A stretch of 64,000 nucleotides of DNA, from the NCBI GenBank assembly GCA_017465505.1, contig JAFTWB010000007.1, positions 17,540-81,539 on the forward strand, given 5' to 3'. Of this stretch, positions 1-7,759 are shown one piece after another (position 1 is the stretch's first letter; each line of letters begins with the position of its first letter). The notes beneath the pieces were generated by a model that saw only the letters and a list, made by a program, of their open reading frames with translations, was not told the DNA's origin and ran no database searches. The translations under genes were made by a program, and so were the position numbers. The stretch is from Clostridia bacterium (GTDB taxonomy: Bacteria; Bacillota; Clostridia; Oscillospirales; Acutalibacteraceae).

Positions 1-570
1 TCCCACTCTTACGTCAACAATGTAAATCTTAACGCTGTCGCCTTCCTTAAGGTTTTCCTCGCCAACCTGCTCGCTTACGGGAAGCACTGCCTCAGCCTTG
101 CCGAAGCGGATTGTGGCGTTGCCTGTTTTGGGGTCGATTCGCTCAACTGTTGCAGTAACGATTTCCTTAAGCTTAGACTGGAACTCTCTGAGCACCTGAC
201 CCTTTTCGCCGTCACGGATACCGCCGTGGATAACGTTTTTGGAAGCAGAAACTGCAATTCTGCCGAACTTCTTGGGGTCAAGAGGAATACCGATTTCCTT
301 GCCAACTGCGGCACGTTTTGAAATAACCTTTGCGTCCTCAAGGAGAATCTCAGAGGTTTCGTCCTCAATTTCTTCAACAACGGTTTTAATCATCTTAACT
401 GAGAAGGTGTTTTTTCCTGCGTCCATTGTGATGTCAATGTTTTCGTTGCCGTAGAGGTTTTTACAGGCAACAACAATGGCACGTTTGATTTGCTCAATCA
501 TATAGTCTACGGGGATGCCTTTTTCTTTTTCGAGAAGAGCAAGAGCCTCGAATAATTCTTTGTTGTTCAT
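1..570 (-). CDS. nusA: Transcription termination/antitermination factor NusA (N-terminal part, runs off the window)
   Basis: The reverse strand from 570 reads MNNKELFEALALLEKEKG and continues open for 190 codons to the window edge. This is the NusA N-terminal domain, which binds RNA polymerase, followed by the start of the S1 region (the segment around VTATVERIDPKTGN). NusA modulates pausing, termination and antitermination. The ATG lies 36 nt after the rimP stop, matching the usual rimP-nusA order. The C-terminal KH domains are outside the window, so only this part can be judged. Confidence 0.93.
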   Translation of the reverse strand, partial: MNNKELFEALALLEKEKGIPVDYMIEQIKRAIVVACKNLYGNENIDITMDAGKNTFSVKMIKTVVEEIEDETSEILLEDAKVISKRAAVGKEIGIPLDPKKFGRIAVSASKNVIHGGIRDGEKGQVLREFQSKLKEIVTATVERIDPKTGNATIRFGKAEAVLPVSEQVGEENLKEGDSVKIYIVDVRVG

Positions 571-606
571 TTTTTATAACCATTCCTTTCTGTTCTTTTG
601 TATATT

Positions 607-1089
607 TTAAAAATCAAGGTCGTCAGCCTTAACCCAGGCGGCGTCCTTCTTTGAAATTGTAACCTCATTTTCGCCGTCGTAGTCTTCAATGGTGAGGTTA
701 ACGCCCTCAAGTGCTTTAAGCACACCGCAGAACTCCTTGCCAAGACCCTCAATAGGGCGGATAAGGCGAACCTTGATGTCTTTGCCTATATATTCTTCAA
801 AGTGCTCATCACGAGTGAGCTCTCGCTCAAGACCCGGGGAGCTTACCTCAAGAATATAGTTCTGGGTGATGAAGTCCTTTTCGTCAAGAATGGGGTCAAT
901 TGCACGGGATACGTTTTCGCAGTCGTTGATGTTGACACCCTCTGCCTTGTCGATGAAAATTCTTAAGTACCACTCAGCACCTTCTTTGAGAAAGCGGACG
1001 TCCCACACCCTTACGCCAAAGCTTTCGGCAATGGGCTGGGCAATGGCTTTTACACTTTCTGCAATGTTTAAGCCTTTGTTCTGTGCCAT
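607..1089 (-). CDS. rimP: Ribosome maturation factor RimP
   Basis: The 160-residue product matches RimP in length and sequence, with the family-like stretches RVWDVRFLKEGAEWYLRIFID and ILEVSSPGLERELTRDEHF. RimP assists 30S subunit maturation in the cytoplasm. I place the start at MAQNKG rather than two codons upstream, because AGGAGG is 7 nt from this ATG but only 1 nt from the earlier one. It is the first gene seen of a rimP-nusA operon. A hairpin lies in its leader just upstream. Confidence 0.95.
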   Translation of the reverse strand: MAQNKGLNIAESVKAIAQPIAESFGVRVWDVRFLKEGAEWYLRIFIDKAEGVNINDCENVSRAIDPILDEKDFITQNYILEVSSPGLERELTRDEHFEEYIGKDIKVRLIRPIEGLGKEFCGVLKALEGVNLTIEDYDGENEVTISKKDAAWVKADDLDF

Positions 1090-1112
1090 AAACATTCCTC
1101 CTGATAAAAACT

Positions 1113-1138
1113 TAGGAGCGAGCCTTTCGGCTCACTCC
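1113..1138 (-). promoter_or_regulatory. Hairpin followed by a T run in the rimP leader
   Basis: On the reverse strand an AGGAGTGAGCC arm pairs with GGCTCGCTCCT around a GAAA loop, followed by AAGTTTTT and then the rimP ribosome site. It could be an intrinsic terminator for something upstream, or an attenuator for rimP-nusA. NusA autoregulates in other bacteria, but a role here is inference. Confidence 0.5.
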
Positions 1139-1241
1139 TTAACCTTAAGGATATTAACTTTGTTATTATTATAACACTTAAATATGTAAAAATCAAGCAT
1201 ATAAAGGAAAAAGCCTTTGTCATAAAAGCCAAATATAAAGG

Positions 1242-1269
1242 AAAAAAGCCCATTTTAAAGGGCTTTTTC
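1242..1269 (-). terminator. Intrinsic terminator of the membrane XRE regulator gene
   Basis: AAAAAGCCC and GGGCTTTTTT form a 9-bp stem with an 8-nt AT-rich loop and trailing T residues on the reverse strand, 12 nt after the stop codon. Confidence 0.8.
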
Positions 1270-1280
1270 ACAAATACACA

Positions 1281-1889
1281 TTATTTTTTCTTTTTAAAGT
1301 TGCGGTAAAGAGTCCACGCAAGGGCAAGCACCTGCAAAACTGCGGCACAGATGTAAATAAGGCTGATGTTGTCAAAACCGTTTATAAAGGTGAAGAAGGT
1401 TATCTGTATGCCGAGAGCACAGGTCCACACCAGAATACTTATGGAGAAAAACTGCACCGTGTGATTCCACCAGATACAGGCAAAAACCAAGTGAACAATA
1501 GAAGAAACGGGAATAGCCAGAATATAGCATATCCAGGCTGAGTCAAACTCAGGCAGGAAAACCCTCAGCCCCACAAACACAACGGTGGCGGCAAGCCACA
1601 CCAGAAGGATTGACATAACGTCAATTAAAATGTGCCTTCTCTGGCGTGTAGGCAGTACCTTTTCCTCGGGCTTGTCCTGAGAAACAAGGTCGTTTACCGT
1701 AACGTCAAAAATCTCGGCAAGCCTCACAAGTACGGTTACATCGGGGATTCCGTCCCCACGCTCCCACTTGGAAACAGACTTGTCAGAGTAGCTGATAAGC
1801 TCGGCAAGCTTGCCCTGGGTAAGCCCTGAACGTTTGCGGTAATATGTGATATTGTCAGCGATTATGGATTTAAGCTTTTTTTCATCCAT
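1281..1889 (-). CDS. XRE-family regulator with a C-terminal membrane domain
   Basis: Residues 5-62 form a Cro/CI-type helix-turn-helix (LTQGKLAELISYSDKSVSKWERG). After a charged linker (about 72-87), residues 88-195 contain four or five hydrophobic segments and end in KKKK. This combination of a DNA-binding head on a small membrane domain is common in Firmicutes, where it is thought to sense the envelope; the ligand and targets are unknown. It is a single gene with its own terminator. The downstream rimP operon has its own leader. Confidence 0.85.
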   Translation of the reverse strand: MDEKKLKSIIADNITYYRKRSGLTQGKLAELISYSDKSVSKWERGDGIPDVTVLVRLAEIFDVTVNDLVSQDKPEEKVLPTRQRRHILIDVMSILLVWLAATVVFVGLRVFLPEFDSAWICYILAIPVSSIVHLVFACIWWNHTVQFFSISILVWTCALGIQITFFTFINGFDNISLIYICAAVLQVLALAWTLYRNFKKKK

Positions 1890-1936
1890 CTGAAAAAGTC
1901 CTCCGAAAAAGCTTTAAAAAGCAAGATATATATAAT

Positions 1937-1965
1937 AGGGTAATAGAAATTGAAATTTTTGTCAA
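1937..1965 (-). promoter_or_regulatory. Possible sigma-A promoter for the XRE regulator
   Basis: A perfect TTGACA (1960-1965 on the complement) is followed 17 nt later by TACCCT, with TATTAT a few bases further. The -35 is convincing and the -10 is poor. Confidence 0.4.
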
Positions 1966-1983
1966 TGGCTAATTTCATAATGA

Positions 1984-2066
1984 AATATTTTCCCTTGGAA
2001 AATATGAAATACATCTTTGGGATGTATGAAGTATCTGCGATATGAAGTATTTGCTTTGCAAATGTT
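1984..2066. repeat. Mini-hairpin array (family B, GAAGT/GAAAT linkers)
   Basis: Three short stem-loops follow one another: ATATTTTCC/GGAAAATAT, ATACATC/GATGTAT and ATTTGC/GCAAAT. Each has a 3-5 nt loop and they are separated by GAAAT or GAAGT. It runs straight into a partial family A element at the end of htrA. No coding potential was seen. Confidence 0.65.
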
Positions 2067-2098
2067 AAGGTGGCGGAGTCGCCCTCAGTGGCTAACGG
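2062..2098 (+). repeat. Family A repeat, 3' part only, overlapping the htrA stop codon
   Basis: The segment has the GGCGGAGTCGCCCTCAGTGG then CTAACGG pattern of the 3' end of family A. Its last seven bases are the complement of the final Arg and TAG stop codons of htrA, so the repeat supplies the gene's end. Confidence 0.65.
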
Positions 2099-3657
2099 TC
2101 TGCTTGCAAAGTGATTTTTACCTCAAGCTCTTCTTTGGTGTCAGGTCGGTAGAGCTTAAGGGTAGCTTTGTCGCCTTCGCTGTAATTCATCAGGGCGTTG
2201 TAAATGTCGCTGAAGGACTTGATTTCATAATCGTCAAGACCTGTTATAATATCGCCTGTCTTTACCTTGCCGTTGTCACAAGGGCCGCCCTCTATAATTT
2301 CGGAAACGAGAATACCCTGAGGCACGTCGTTGTAATAAGCTTCTGCTTCGGTTACAGCAGTGCCTGTAATGCCGATTTTCACTCTGCCTGAAACATAGCC
2401 CTGTCTGATAAGGTCGTCAACAACCTCTTTAACGGTGCGGCTGGGAATTGCAAAGCCCATACCCTCGTAATCTTCAGAGGCGATTTTGGCAGAATTTACG
2501 CCTATAACCTGACCGCAGAGGTTTGAAAGAGGACCGCCTGAGTTGCCGGGGTTAATGGCGGCGTCGGTTTGGATGTACTTAACCTGAGTGGAAAGCCCAA
2601 GGGTTCTGTCCTTGGCAGAAACAACACCTCTTGTGAGGGTGTTCTGAAACTCCATACCGCCGGGATTACCCACAGCAATAACGTCTTCGCCAATGCTGAC
2701 AAGGTCGGAGTCGGCAAACTCTGCAGGCACAAGACCCTGAGCGGTAATCTTGATAACTGCCAGGTCGGTTCTTGTGTCAAAGCCCACAACCTTTGCTTCG
2801 TAGGTTGTACCGTCACTTAAGACAACGTCGTTGAAATTTGCTTTTGAGTCACCGATAACGTGGCTGTTGGTTACAATGTAGCCGTCGGTGTTGAGAACTA
2901 TGCCTGTGCCCTGACCTACGGGTTTGAGTCGGTCTTTGTCGGAATAGCACATAATGCCTACAGCAGAGGGAGATACCTTTTCAAAGGCGGTCTGGTTGTT
3001 GTACTTTTTCGAGTCGTCAGAGTCAGTGGGGTACTTGTTGAGGATAATTTCTCCGTCGCCGAAAAGCTCTGAATTGTCCACAGGCTCTGTGGGAAGCTCG
3101 GTGGGCTGCTGAGGCTTGGTTTCTTCATTTTCTTCGAAATATTCAAATCCGTCAGGGAAGAAAGGAGCAAAATATTCGTAGAAGGGGTTATTGTTATTAT
3201 GATTGCTGTCGTTGTTGCTGCGTGCACCCATAAAGTAAGCAAGAGTTCCTATGGCAGTGAGTGAAAAAAGTCCCAGAAGTACCCACAGGAGAATAAGCAT
3301 AACCTTAGCACCTGTGCTTTTCTTTTTCGGCACTACAGGAGCACTGTGAGCAGGGGTGTAATAGGTTTGCTGATAGCTGTGAGCAGGAGCATAGGGCTGT
3401 GCCTGTTGAGGCTGCTGAGGCTGTTGAGGTTGATAGGGTTGATAGGGAGCCTGATAGGGTGGCTGATAAGGAGCCTGCCGGGGAGCCTCGTAAGGCTTGT
3501 ATGGCTGCTGAGTCTGCTGATATGGCTGAGCCTGCTGAACCTGTGGAGCCTGCTGATATTGCTGATACTGCTGAGAGGGTTGAGCAGGCTGGTATGTCTG
3601 CTCTGCCTCGGGCTTGGTTTCTTCACAAGCAGGACTGTTTGTATATTCTTCGTTCAT
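2092..3657 (-). CDS. htrA: HtrA/DegP-type membrane-anchored serine protease with PDZ domain
   Basis: Residues 20-105 are a cytoplasmic Gln/Pro/Tyr-rich repeat region, and 119-143 a single transmembrane helix. The trypsin-like domain carries the triad His266 (TNSHVIG), Asp298 (TRTDLAV) and Ser373 (NPGNSGGP). Residues about 425-515 form one PDZ domain. The protein should degrade or refold misfolded proteins outside the membrane. Its ATG follows the kinase stop directly with GGAGG, so it is the third gene of a regulator-kinase-protease operon. The order resembles streptococcal CiaR-CiaH-HtrA. The stop codon lies within a dispersed repeat. Confidence 0.95.
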   Translation of the reverse strand: MNEEYTNSPACEETKPEAEQTYQPAQPSQQYQQYQQAPQVQQAQPYQQTQQPYKPYEAPRQAPYQPPYQAPYQPYQPQQPQQPQQAQPYAPAHSYQQTYYTPAHSAPVVPKKKSTGAKVMLILLWVLLGLFSLTAIGTLAYFMGARSNNDSNHNNNNPFYEYFAPFFPDGFEYFEENEETKPQQPTELPTEPVDNSELFGDGEIILNKYPTDSDDSKKYNNQTAFEKVSPSAVGIMCYSDKDRLKPVGQGTGIVLNTDGYIVTNSHVIGDSKANFNDVVLSDGTTYEAKVVGFDTRTDLAVIKITAQGLVPAEFADSDLVSIGEDVIAVGNPGGMEFQNTLTRGVVSAKDRTLGLSTQVKYIQTDAAINPGNSGGPLSNLCGQVIGVNSAKIASEDYEGMGFAIPSRTVKEVVDDLIRQGYVSGRVKIGITGTAVTEAEAYYNDVPQGILVSEIIEGGPCDNGKVKTGDIITGLDDYEIKSFSDIYNALMNYSEGDKATLKLYRPDTKEELEVKITLQADR

Positions 3658-5136
3658 TTAATTTTCCTCCGGTTTATTGTCTGCCGAAAGAAGCTTTCTG
3701 CGTTTCTGTTCAGGCAGAGTAAAGGTGAATCTGCAGTATTCATCGGGTTTAGAGTCGGCAGTGATTCTGCCACCGTGAAGTCCTACAACGGTACGGCATA
3801 TATAAAGCCCAAGACCCATACTGCGTTTGTCCTGGCTTCGGGATTTGTCTGCCTTGTAGAATTTGTCGAAAACATAGCGGATGTCCTCGGGCAGAATACC
3901 CTTGCCGCTGTTTTCAATGCTGATGATATTAAAGCCGTTTTCCTTTGAAAAATCAAAGCGGATGACACCCTTCTGAGGGGTGAATTTTACGGCATTTTCA
4001 ACTAAATTGTATATAGTCTGGTGAAGCAGGTCACGGTCACCGAAAACCATAATATTTTCTTCAATGTCAAGCCCCTCAATGGTAAGCTCTTTTTCGCCCA
4101 GCTTGCTTTCGAAGCTTTGCAGAACGCTGAAGATAACGTCAAGAATGTCGAAAGAGGTTTTGTTTACCTTGATTTCACCGCTGTCGATTTTGGAAAGGGA
4201 AATCATAGAGGTAACAAGGCGAGAAAGCCTTTTGGTTTCATCAGAAACAATTGAGAGGTAGTAGTCCTGCTCTGTTTTGGGAATTGTGCCGTCAAGAATT
4301 CCGTCGATATAACCCGAAATCGTGGTCATCGGGGTTTTCAGCTCGTGGCTTACATTTGCCACAAAGTTTCGCCTTATGCCTTCCATAGAGGCGAGAGAGT
4401 CTGCCATTTCGTTGAAGGCGGTGGCAAGCTCGCCGATTTCGTCTTTGTTTTTAACGTAAACTCTGGTTTCAAAGTTTCCTGCGGCAAAGCGTTTGGTGGC
4501 GTCTGTCATCTGCTTTAAGGGTCGGGTAGTGTTGAAGGCATACACCGAGGTAAAGGTGAAAATCAGAAGTGCCGCCAGAAGCACCACAATGGTGAAGACA
4601 AAGAAAACCGAGGGCACGGCGTCGCTTGACCACATTGTGTGCTGAGCAACAACCACACAGCCTGCGGGGTTTCCCTGAGAGTCCAGAACAGGCACGGCGG
4701 CTACATAATGAGCCTTGTCGTAAAAGCCGTTTACGTTGCCGTAGGCCACAAAAGTGCCTTTCTTGACGGCCTGAGTAACGATTACGGGCAAATTCTTGCC
4801 TGTGCGGTCCTTCGAGGGGCTGGAGAAAACAATCTTACCCTCAGAATCGGCTAAAATAACGTCAGCCCCCTCAGACTCGCTTCGTCCCTCAAGATAAGAG
4901 AAAACGGCGGTCTGAAAAAAATCATCGTTATTCTTTTTGTTTTCTTCCGTAATGTGGTTTGCCACTTCCTGAGCGGTGCGGATTATGTCTGCTTTCTTTT
5001 CTCTTTCAATGTAGTTGGTTACGGGATAAACCAGAATAACCGTGACAATAAGGAGAATAAGCAGCACCATCAGGATACTGTAAAACAAAAACCGCCGGAA
5101 GACGGTTTTATTAAGGATGGTTTTTACGTTTGTCAT
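3658..5136 (-). CDS. Envelope-sensing histidine kinase
   Basis: The 492-residue protein has two membrane helices (about 17-38 and 176-200) flanking an extracellular sensor domain. A HAMP domain (200-252), a HisKA domain with His264 in the VSHELKTP box, and an ATPase domain with an N box (NLVENAVKF) and G boxes (ENSGKGI, GLGLYI) follow. It should phosphorylate the response regulator encoded one base upstream. The layout is that of PhoR/ResE/CiaH kinases; the signal is not evident. Linkage to htrA suggests cell-envelope or protein-folding stress. Confidence 0.93.
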   Translation of the reverse strand: MTNVKTILNKTVFRRFLFYSILMVLLILLIVTVILVYPVTNYIEREKKADIIRTAQEVANHITEENKKNNDDFFQTAVFSYLEGRSESEGADVILADSEGKIVFSSPSKDRTGKNLPVIVTQAVKKGTFVAYGNVNGFYDKAHYVAAVPVLDSQGNPAGCVVVAQHTMWSSDAVPSVFFVFTIVVLLAALLIFTFTSVYAFNTTRPLKQMTDATKRFAAGNFETRVYVKNKDEIGELATAFNEMADSLASMEGIRRNFVANVSHELKTPMTTISGYIDGILDGTIPKTEQDYYLSIVSDETKRLSRLVTSMISLSKIDSGEIKVNKTSFDILDVIFSVLQSFESKLGEKELTIEGLDIEENIMVFGDRDLLHQTIYNLVENAVKFTPQKGVIRFDFSKENGFNIISIENSGKGILPEDIRYVFDKFYKADKSRSQDKRSMGLGLYICRTVVGLHGGRITADSKPDEYCRFTFTLPEQKRRKLLSADNKPEEN

Positions 5137-5137
5137 A

Positions 5138-5824
5138 TTATCTTACTTCAAACTTGTAGCCTCTGCCCCAAACGGTGCAAAGCTCCCAACTGTCACTTGC
5201 TCCGTCGATTTTCTCACGGATTCGCTTGATGTGTACGTCAACGGTACGGCTGTCGCCGTAATAATCAAAGCCCCATACTTCGTCCAGAAGCTGGTCTCGG
5301 GAAAACATTTTGTTGGGGTTTGAAGCAAGGTGATAAAGAAGCTCAAGCTCCTTGGGTGGAATGGAAATTGCCTTGCCCTTTACCTTAAGCTCGTAGTTTG
5401 TAAGGTTAATCTCAAGGTTTTCCCACTTGATTTCCTTAATGGTGTTTGCCTCTCCTGAGTCTGTACGGCGAAGCACGGCTCTTACTCTTGCAATAACCTC
5501 TTTTGTTTCAAAGGGCTTTACTATGTAGTCGTCTGCACCCAGCTCAAGACCCAGCACCTTGTCAAAGGTTTCGCCCTTGGCGGTAATCATAATGATTGGA
5601 CACTCTGAGGTTTTTCTGATTTCTCTGCAAACCTGCCAGCCGTCCAGCTTTGGAAGCATAATGTCCAAGAGAATCAAATCGGGGTTTTCGGTTCTGAAGA
5701 GCTCCACTGCTTCTTCGCCGTCAGAGGCAATTACCGTGGAGAAGTTTTCTTTTTCAAGATAAAGCCTTAAAAGATTGGAGATGTTAGTGTCGTCGTCTAC
5801 AATAAGAATTTTATGAAGTCCCAT
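5138..5824 (-). CDS. OmpR/PhoB-family response regulator
   Basis: The receiver domain (1-120) has Asp10/Asp11, phosphoacceptor Asp54 (LILLDIMLP), Thr81 and Lys103. The C-terminal half is a winged-helix DNA-binding domain ending WGRGYKFEVR. It is the first gene of the operon with the kinase and htrA, and its TAA is one base from the kinase ATG. It probably controls this operon and envelope genes. Confidence 0.95.
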   Translation of the reverse strand: MGLHKILIVDDDTNISNLLRLYLEKENFSTVIASDGEEAVELFRTENPDLILLDIMLPKLDGWQVCREIRKTSECPIIMITAKGETFDKVLGLELGADDYIVKPFETKEVIARVRAVLRRTDSGEANTIKEIKWENLEINLTNYELKVKGKAISIPPKELELLYHLASNPNKMFSRDQLLDEVWGFDYYGDSRTVDVHIKRIREKIDGASDSWELCTVWGRGYKFEVR

Positions 5825-5914
5825 TTTTTACCTTCCTTTCCTTTTGCCATTGTAACACATATAAGTTAATATTTATTAAATGTTGTCTGATTTTTGTGTG
5901 AAAATCCTATTTGC

Positions 5915-5946
5915 AAAAAACCGCCCGACGGCAGCCCGTCAGGCGG
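5915..5946 (-). terminator. Intrinsic terminator after the aminotransferase gene
   Basis: On the reverse strand CCGCCTGACGG pairs with CCGTCGGGCGG, followed by TTTTTT. Confidence 0.9.
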
Positions 5947-5966
5947 AAGCAGTTGATTTATTCAAC

Positions 5967-7172
5967 TCAGCAGGGCCGACTAATGCAACGAGTGAACATT
6001 TCAATAACATACTCTACATCCTCGTCGCTCATTTTTGTGTTAAGAGGGAGGGTAAGCTCGTTTTTGTACATATCAAAGGCATTGGGGAAATCCTTGATGT
6101 CAAAGCCCTTGGACTTGTAAGCGGTAAGCATAGGCAAGGGCTTGTAGTGAACGTTGCAGACAACGCCGTTTTGAGCCATAGCCTTGTAAAACTCGTTTCG
6201 GTAGATTTCGTCTTTGCCTGTGAAGCGTAAGAGGTAAAGGTGACCGCTGCTTCTGAAATCCTCACCGCTGTGCTTAAGGAAGGTTACGGGAAGCTTTGAG
6301 AAAGCCTCGTCGTACATTTTGATGATTTGGTGACGCCTCTGGATTATCTCGTTGTAGCGGTTCATCTGAGCAACGCCCAGAGCCGCCAGCACGTCAGGCA
6401 TATTGCACTTGTACTGGGTGTCAACCACGTCGTATTCCCAGCTTGTGCCCTGGTTTTTCTCGAAGGTGTCCTTGGTCTGACCGTGAAGTGAGAAGAGCAT
6501 ATATTTTTTGTAAAGCTCGTCGCTGTCAATGCCCTTGATGTTACGCCAGGTGGTAGCACCGCCTTCGGCAGTGGTGAGATTTTTAACGGCGTGGAAGCTG
6601 AAGTTGGTGAAATCCGCAACCTCACCGCACATTTTGCCCTTTCGGCTTGCACCCAATGCGTGAGCACCGTCGGTGATAATCATAACTCTGCCAATTGCAG
6701 CCTGATGGTCGTTAGAGGGCCTAAAGAGGTGGCGTTTATTTTCCACAGCTTTGAAAATTCTGTCGTAATCGCACATTACACCTGCTAAGTCAACAGGGAT
6801 AATAGCCTTGGTTTTTTCATTTATAGCGGCTTCCATTTTGTCGTAGTCCATTTCGAAGCTGTCCTTTTTGCAGTCAATAAGCACAGGAGTAGCACCGATA
6901 TGGTAAAGCACAGAGGCAGTTGCAGTGTAGGTATAGGCAGGGACGATAACTTCATCCCCTTCTTTAATACCCAGAACTCTCAGAGTGAGCTCTGCACAGG
7001 AAGTCTGAGAAGAAAGGCAGACTGATTTACCTGTGTTGCAAAACTCTGAAATCTGCGACTCAAGAAGCTTTGTTTTAGGGCCTGTTGTAATCCAGCCCGA
7101 CTTAAGAACCTCAACAACCGAGTCAATCTCAGCCTGAGTAATGTCGGGAGGAGAAAAAGGAATGTTTCGCAT
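5967..7172 (-). CDS. DegT/DnrJ/EryC1-type sugar aminotransferase
   Basis: The 401-residue protein is a PLP enzyme of the DegT/ArnB/PseC group. Schiff-base Lys197 lies in SFHAVKNLTTAEGG, and Asp168 in ITDGAHALG contacts the cofactor. Such enzymes transfer an amino group to a nucleotide-linked keto-sugar. The adjacent glycosyltransferase cluster suggests a 4-amino sugar for a surface polysaccharide. It is transcribed alone, opposite to the glycosyltransferases, with its own consensus promoter and strong terminator. The exact sugar cannot be told. Confidence 0.92.
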   Translation of the reverse strand: MRNIPFSPPDITQAEIDSVVEVLKSGWITTGPKTKLLESQISEFCNTGKSVCLSSQTSCAELTLRVLGIKEGDEVIVPAYTYTATASVLYHIGATPVLIDCKKDSFEMDYDKMEAAINEKTKAIIPVDLAGVMCDYDRIFKAVENKRHLFRPSNDHQAAIGRVMIITDGAHALGASRKGKMCGEVADFTNFSFHAVKNLTTAEGGATTWRNIKGIDSDELYKKYMLFSLHGQTKDTFEKNQGTSWEYDVVDTQYKCNMPDVLAALGVAQMNRYNEIIQRRHQIIKMYDEAFSKLPVTFLKHSGEDFRSSGHLYLLRFTGKDEIYRNEFYKAMAQNGVVCNVHYKPLPMLTAYKSKGFDIKDFPNAFDMYKNELTLPLNTKMSDEDVEYVIEMFTRCISRPC

Positions 7173-7222
7173 AGTATAACTCCTTTGGGATAAAAAGCAT
7201 AAATTCCTACTTTATCACGCTA

Positions 7223-7251
7223 ATTATACATCAAAGAAGCTTTAGTGTAAA
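7223..7251 (-). promoter_or_regulatory. Sigma-A promoter of the aminotransferase gene
   Basis: TTTACA, a 17-nt spacer and a perfect TATAAT on the reverse strand, about 50 nt before the ATG. Confidence 0.8.
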
Positions 7252-7276
7252 GAGTTTTTTGTAAGGTAAATTCTAT

Positions 7277-7552
7277 TTATATCCCTTTATTTTTGGCGTT
7301 TTTGCTCATAAAAAGGTACTTGTTGCGGGTTGCTTCTCCTCCGCGGATGTGCCGCTCGGATTTGTTCTGCTGCAAAACCTTGTTGACCTTTTTGAAAAGA
7401 AGAGGGTCTATGTATCTGAGCCGCTTGCTCACATCCTTGTGAACCGTTGATTTGCTTATGCCGAACTTAAGAGCTGTACCTCTGACCGTGGCATTTTCGC
7501 TGACGATATATTCGCCCAGTCTGGCGGCTCTTTCTTCTACGATTTCTTTCAT
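7277..7552 (-). CDS. spoIIID: Sporulation transcription factor SpoIIID
   Basis: The 91-residue product matches SpoIIID closely: a helix-turn-helix with GISKSTVHKDVSKRL, then HIRGGEATRNKYL near the C terminus. SpoIIID is a mother-cell DNA-binding regulator acting after sigma E. The gene stands alone between the aminotransferase and the glycosyltransferase operon. It is direct evidence of a spore-forming lineage. Confidence 0.95.
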   Translation of the reverse strand: MKEIVEERAARLGEYIVSENATVRGTALKFGISKSTVHKDVSKRLRYIDPLLFKKVNKVLQQNKSERHIRGGEATRNKYLFMSKNAKNKGI

Positions 7553-7664
7553 ACAGAAACCTCCATTAAGTATTCCTTAAATGATATGTGTTTTCTCTTT
7601 GGGATATGAAAGTTAAGCAGGAAGGGTTTTCCGGTTAATTCTTTAAAAATAAGCTTTAAAACAG

Positions 7665-7693
7665 TTTACATATTTGTCAGAATATGTTATTAT
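7665..7693 (+). promoter_or_regulatory. Sigma-A promoter of the polysaccharide operon
   Basis: TTTACA at 7665-7670, a 17-nt spacer and TATTAT at 7688-7693. The first start codon is 67 nt further on. Confidence 0.75.
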
Positions 7694-7759
7694 AAATTGA
7701 ATATTTATAACTATAATTATGTAAATTTTGCGTAAAGAAAATAAAGGGCGGTATACATT

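Noticed and set aside
3333-3948. Long forward and reverse ORFs rich in Leu/Arg or Glu/Ala across the htrA N terminus
   Set aside because: They are shadow frames of the Gln/Tyr/Pro-repeat coding region of htrA and of the kinase C terminus, with no ribosome sites.
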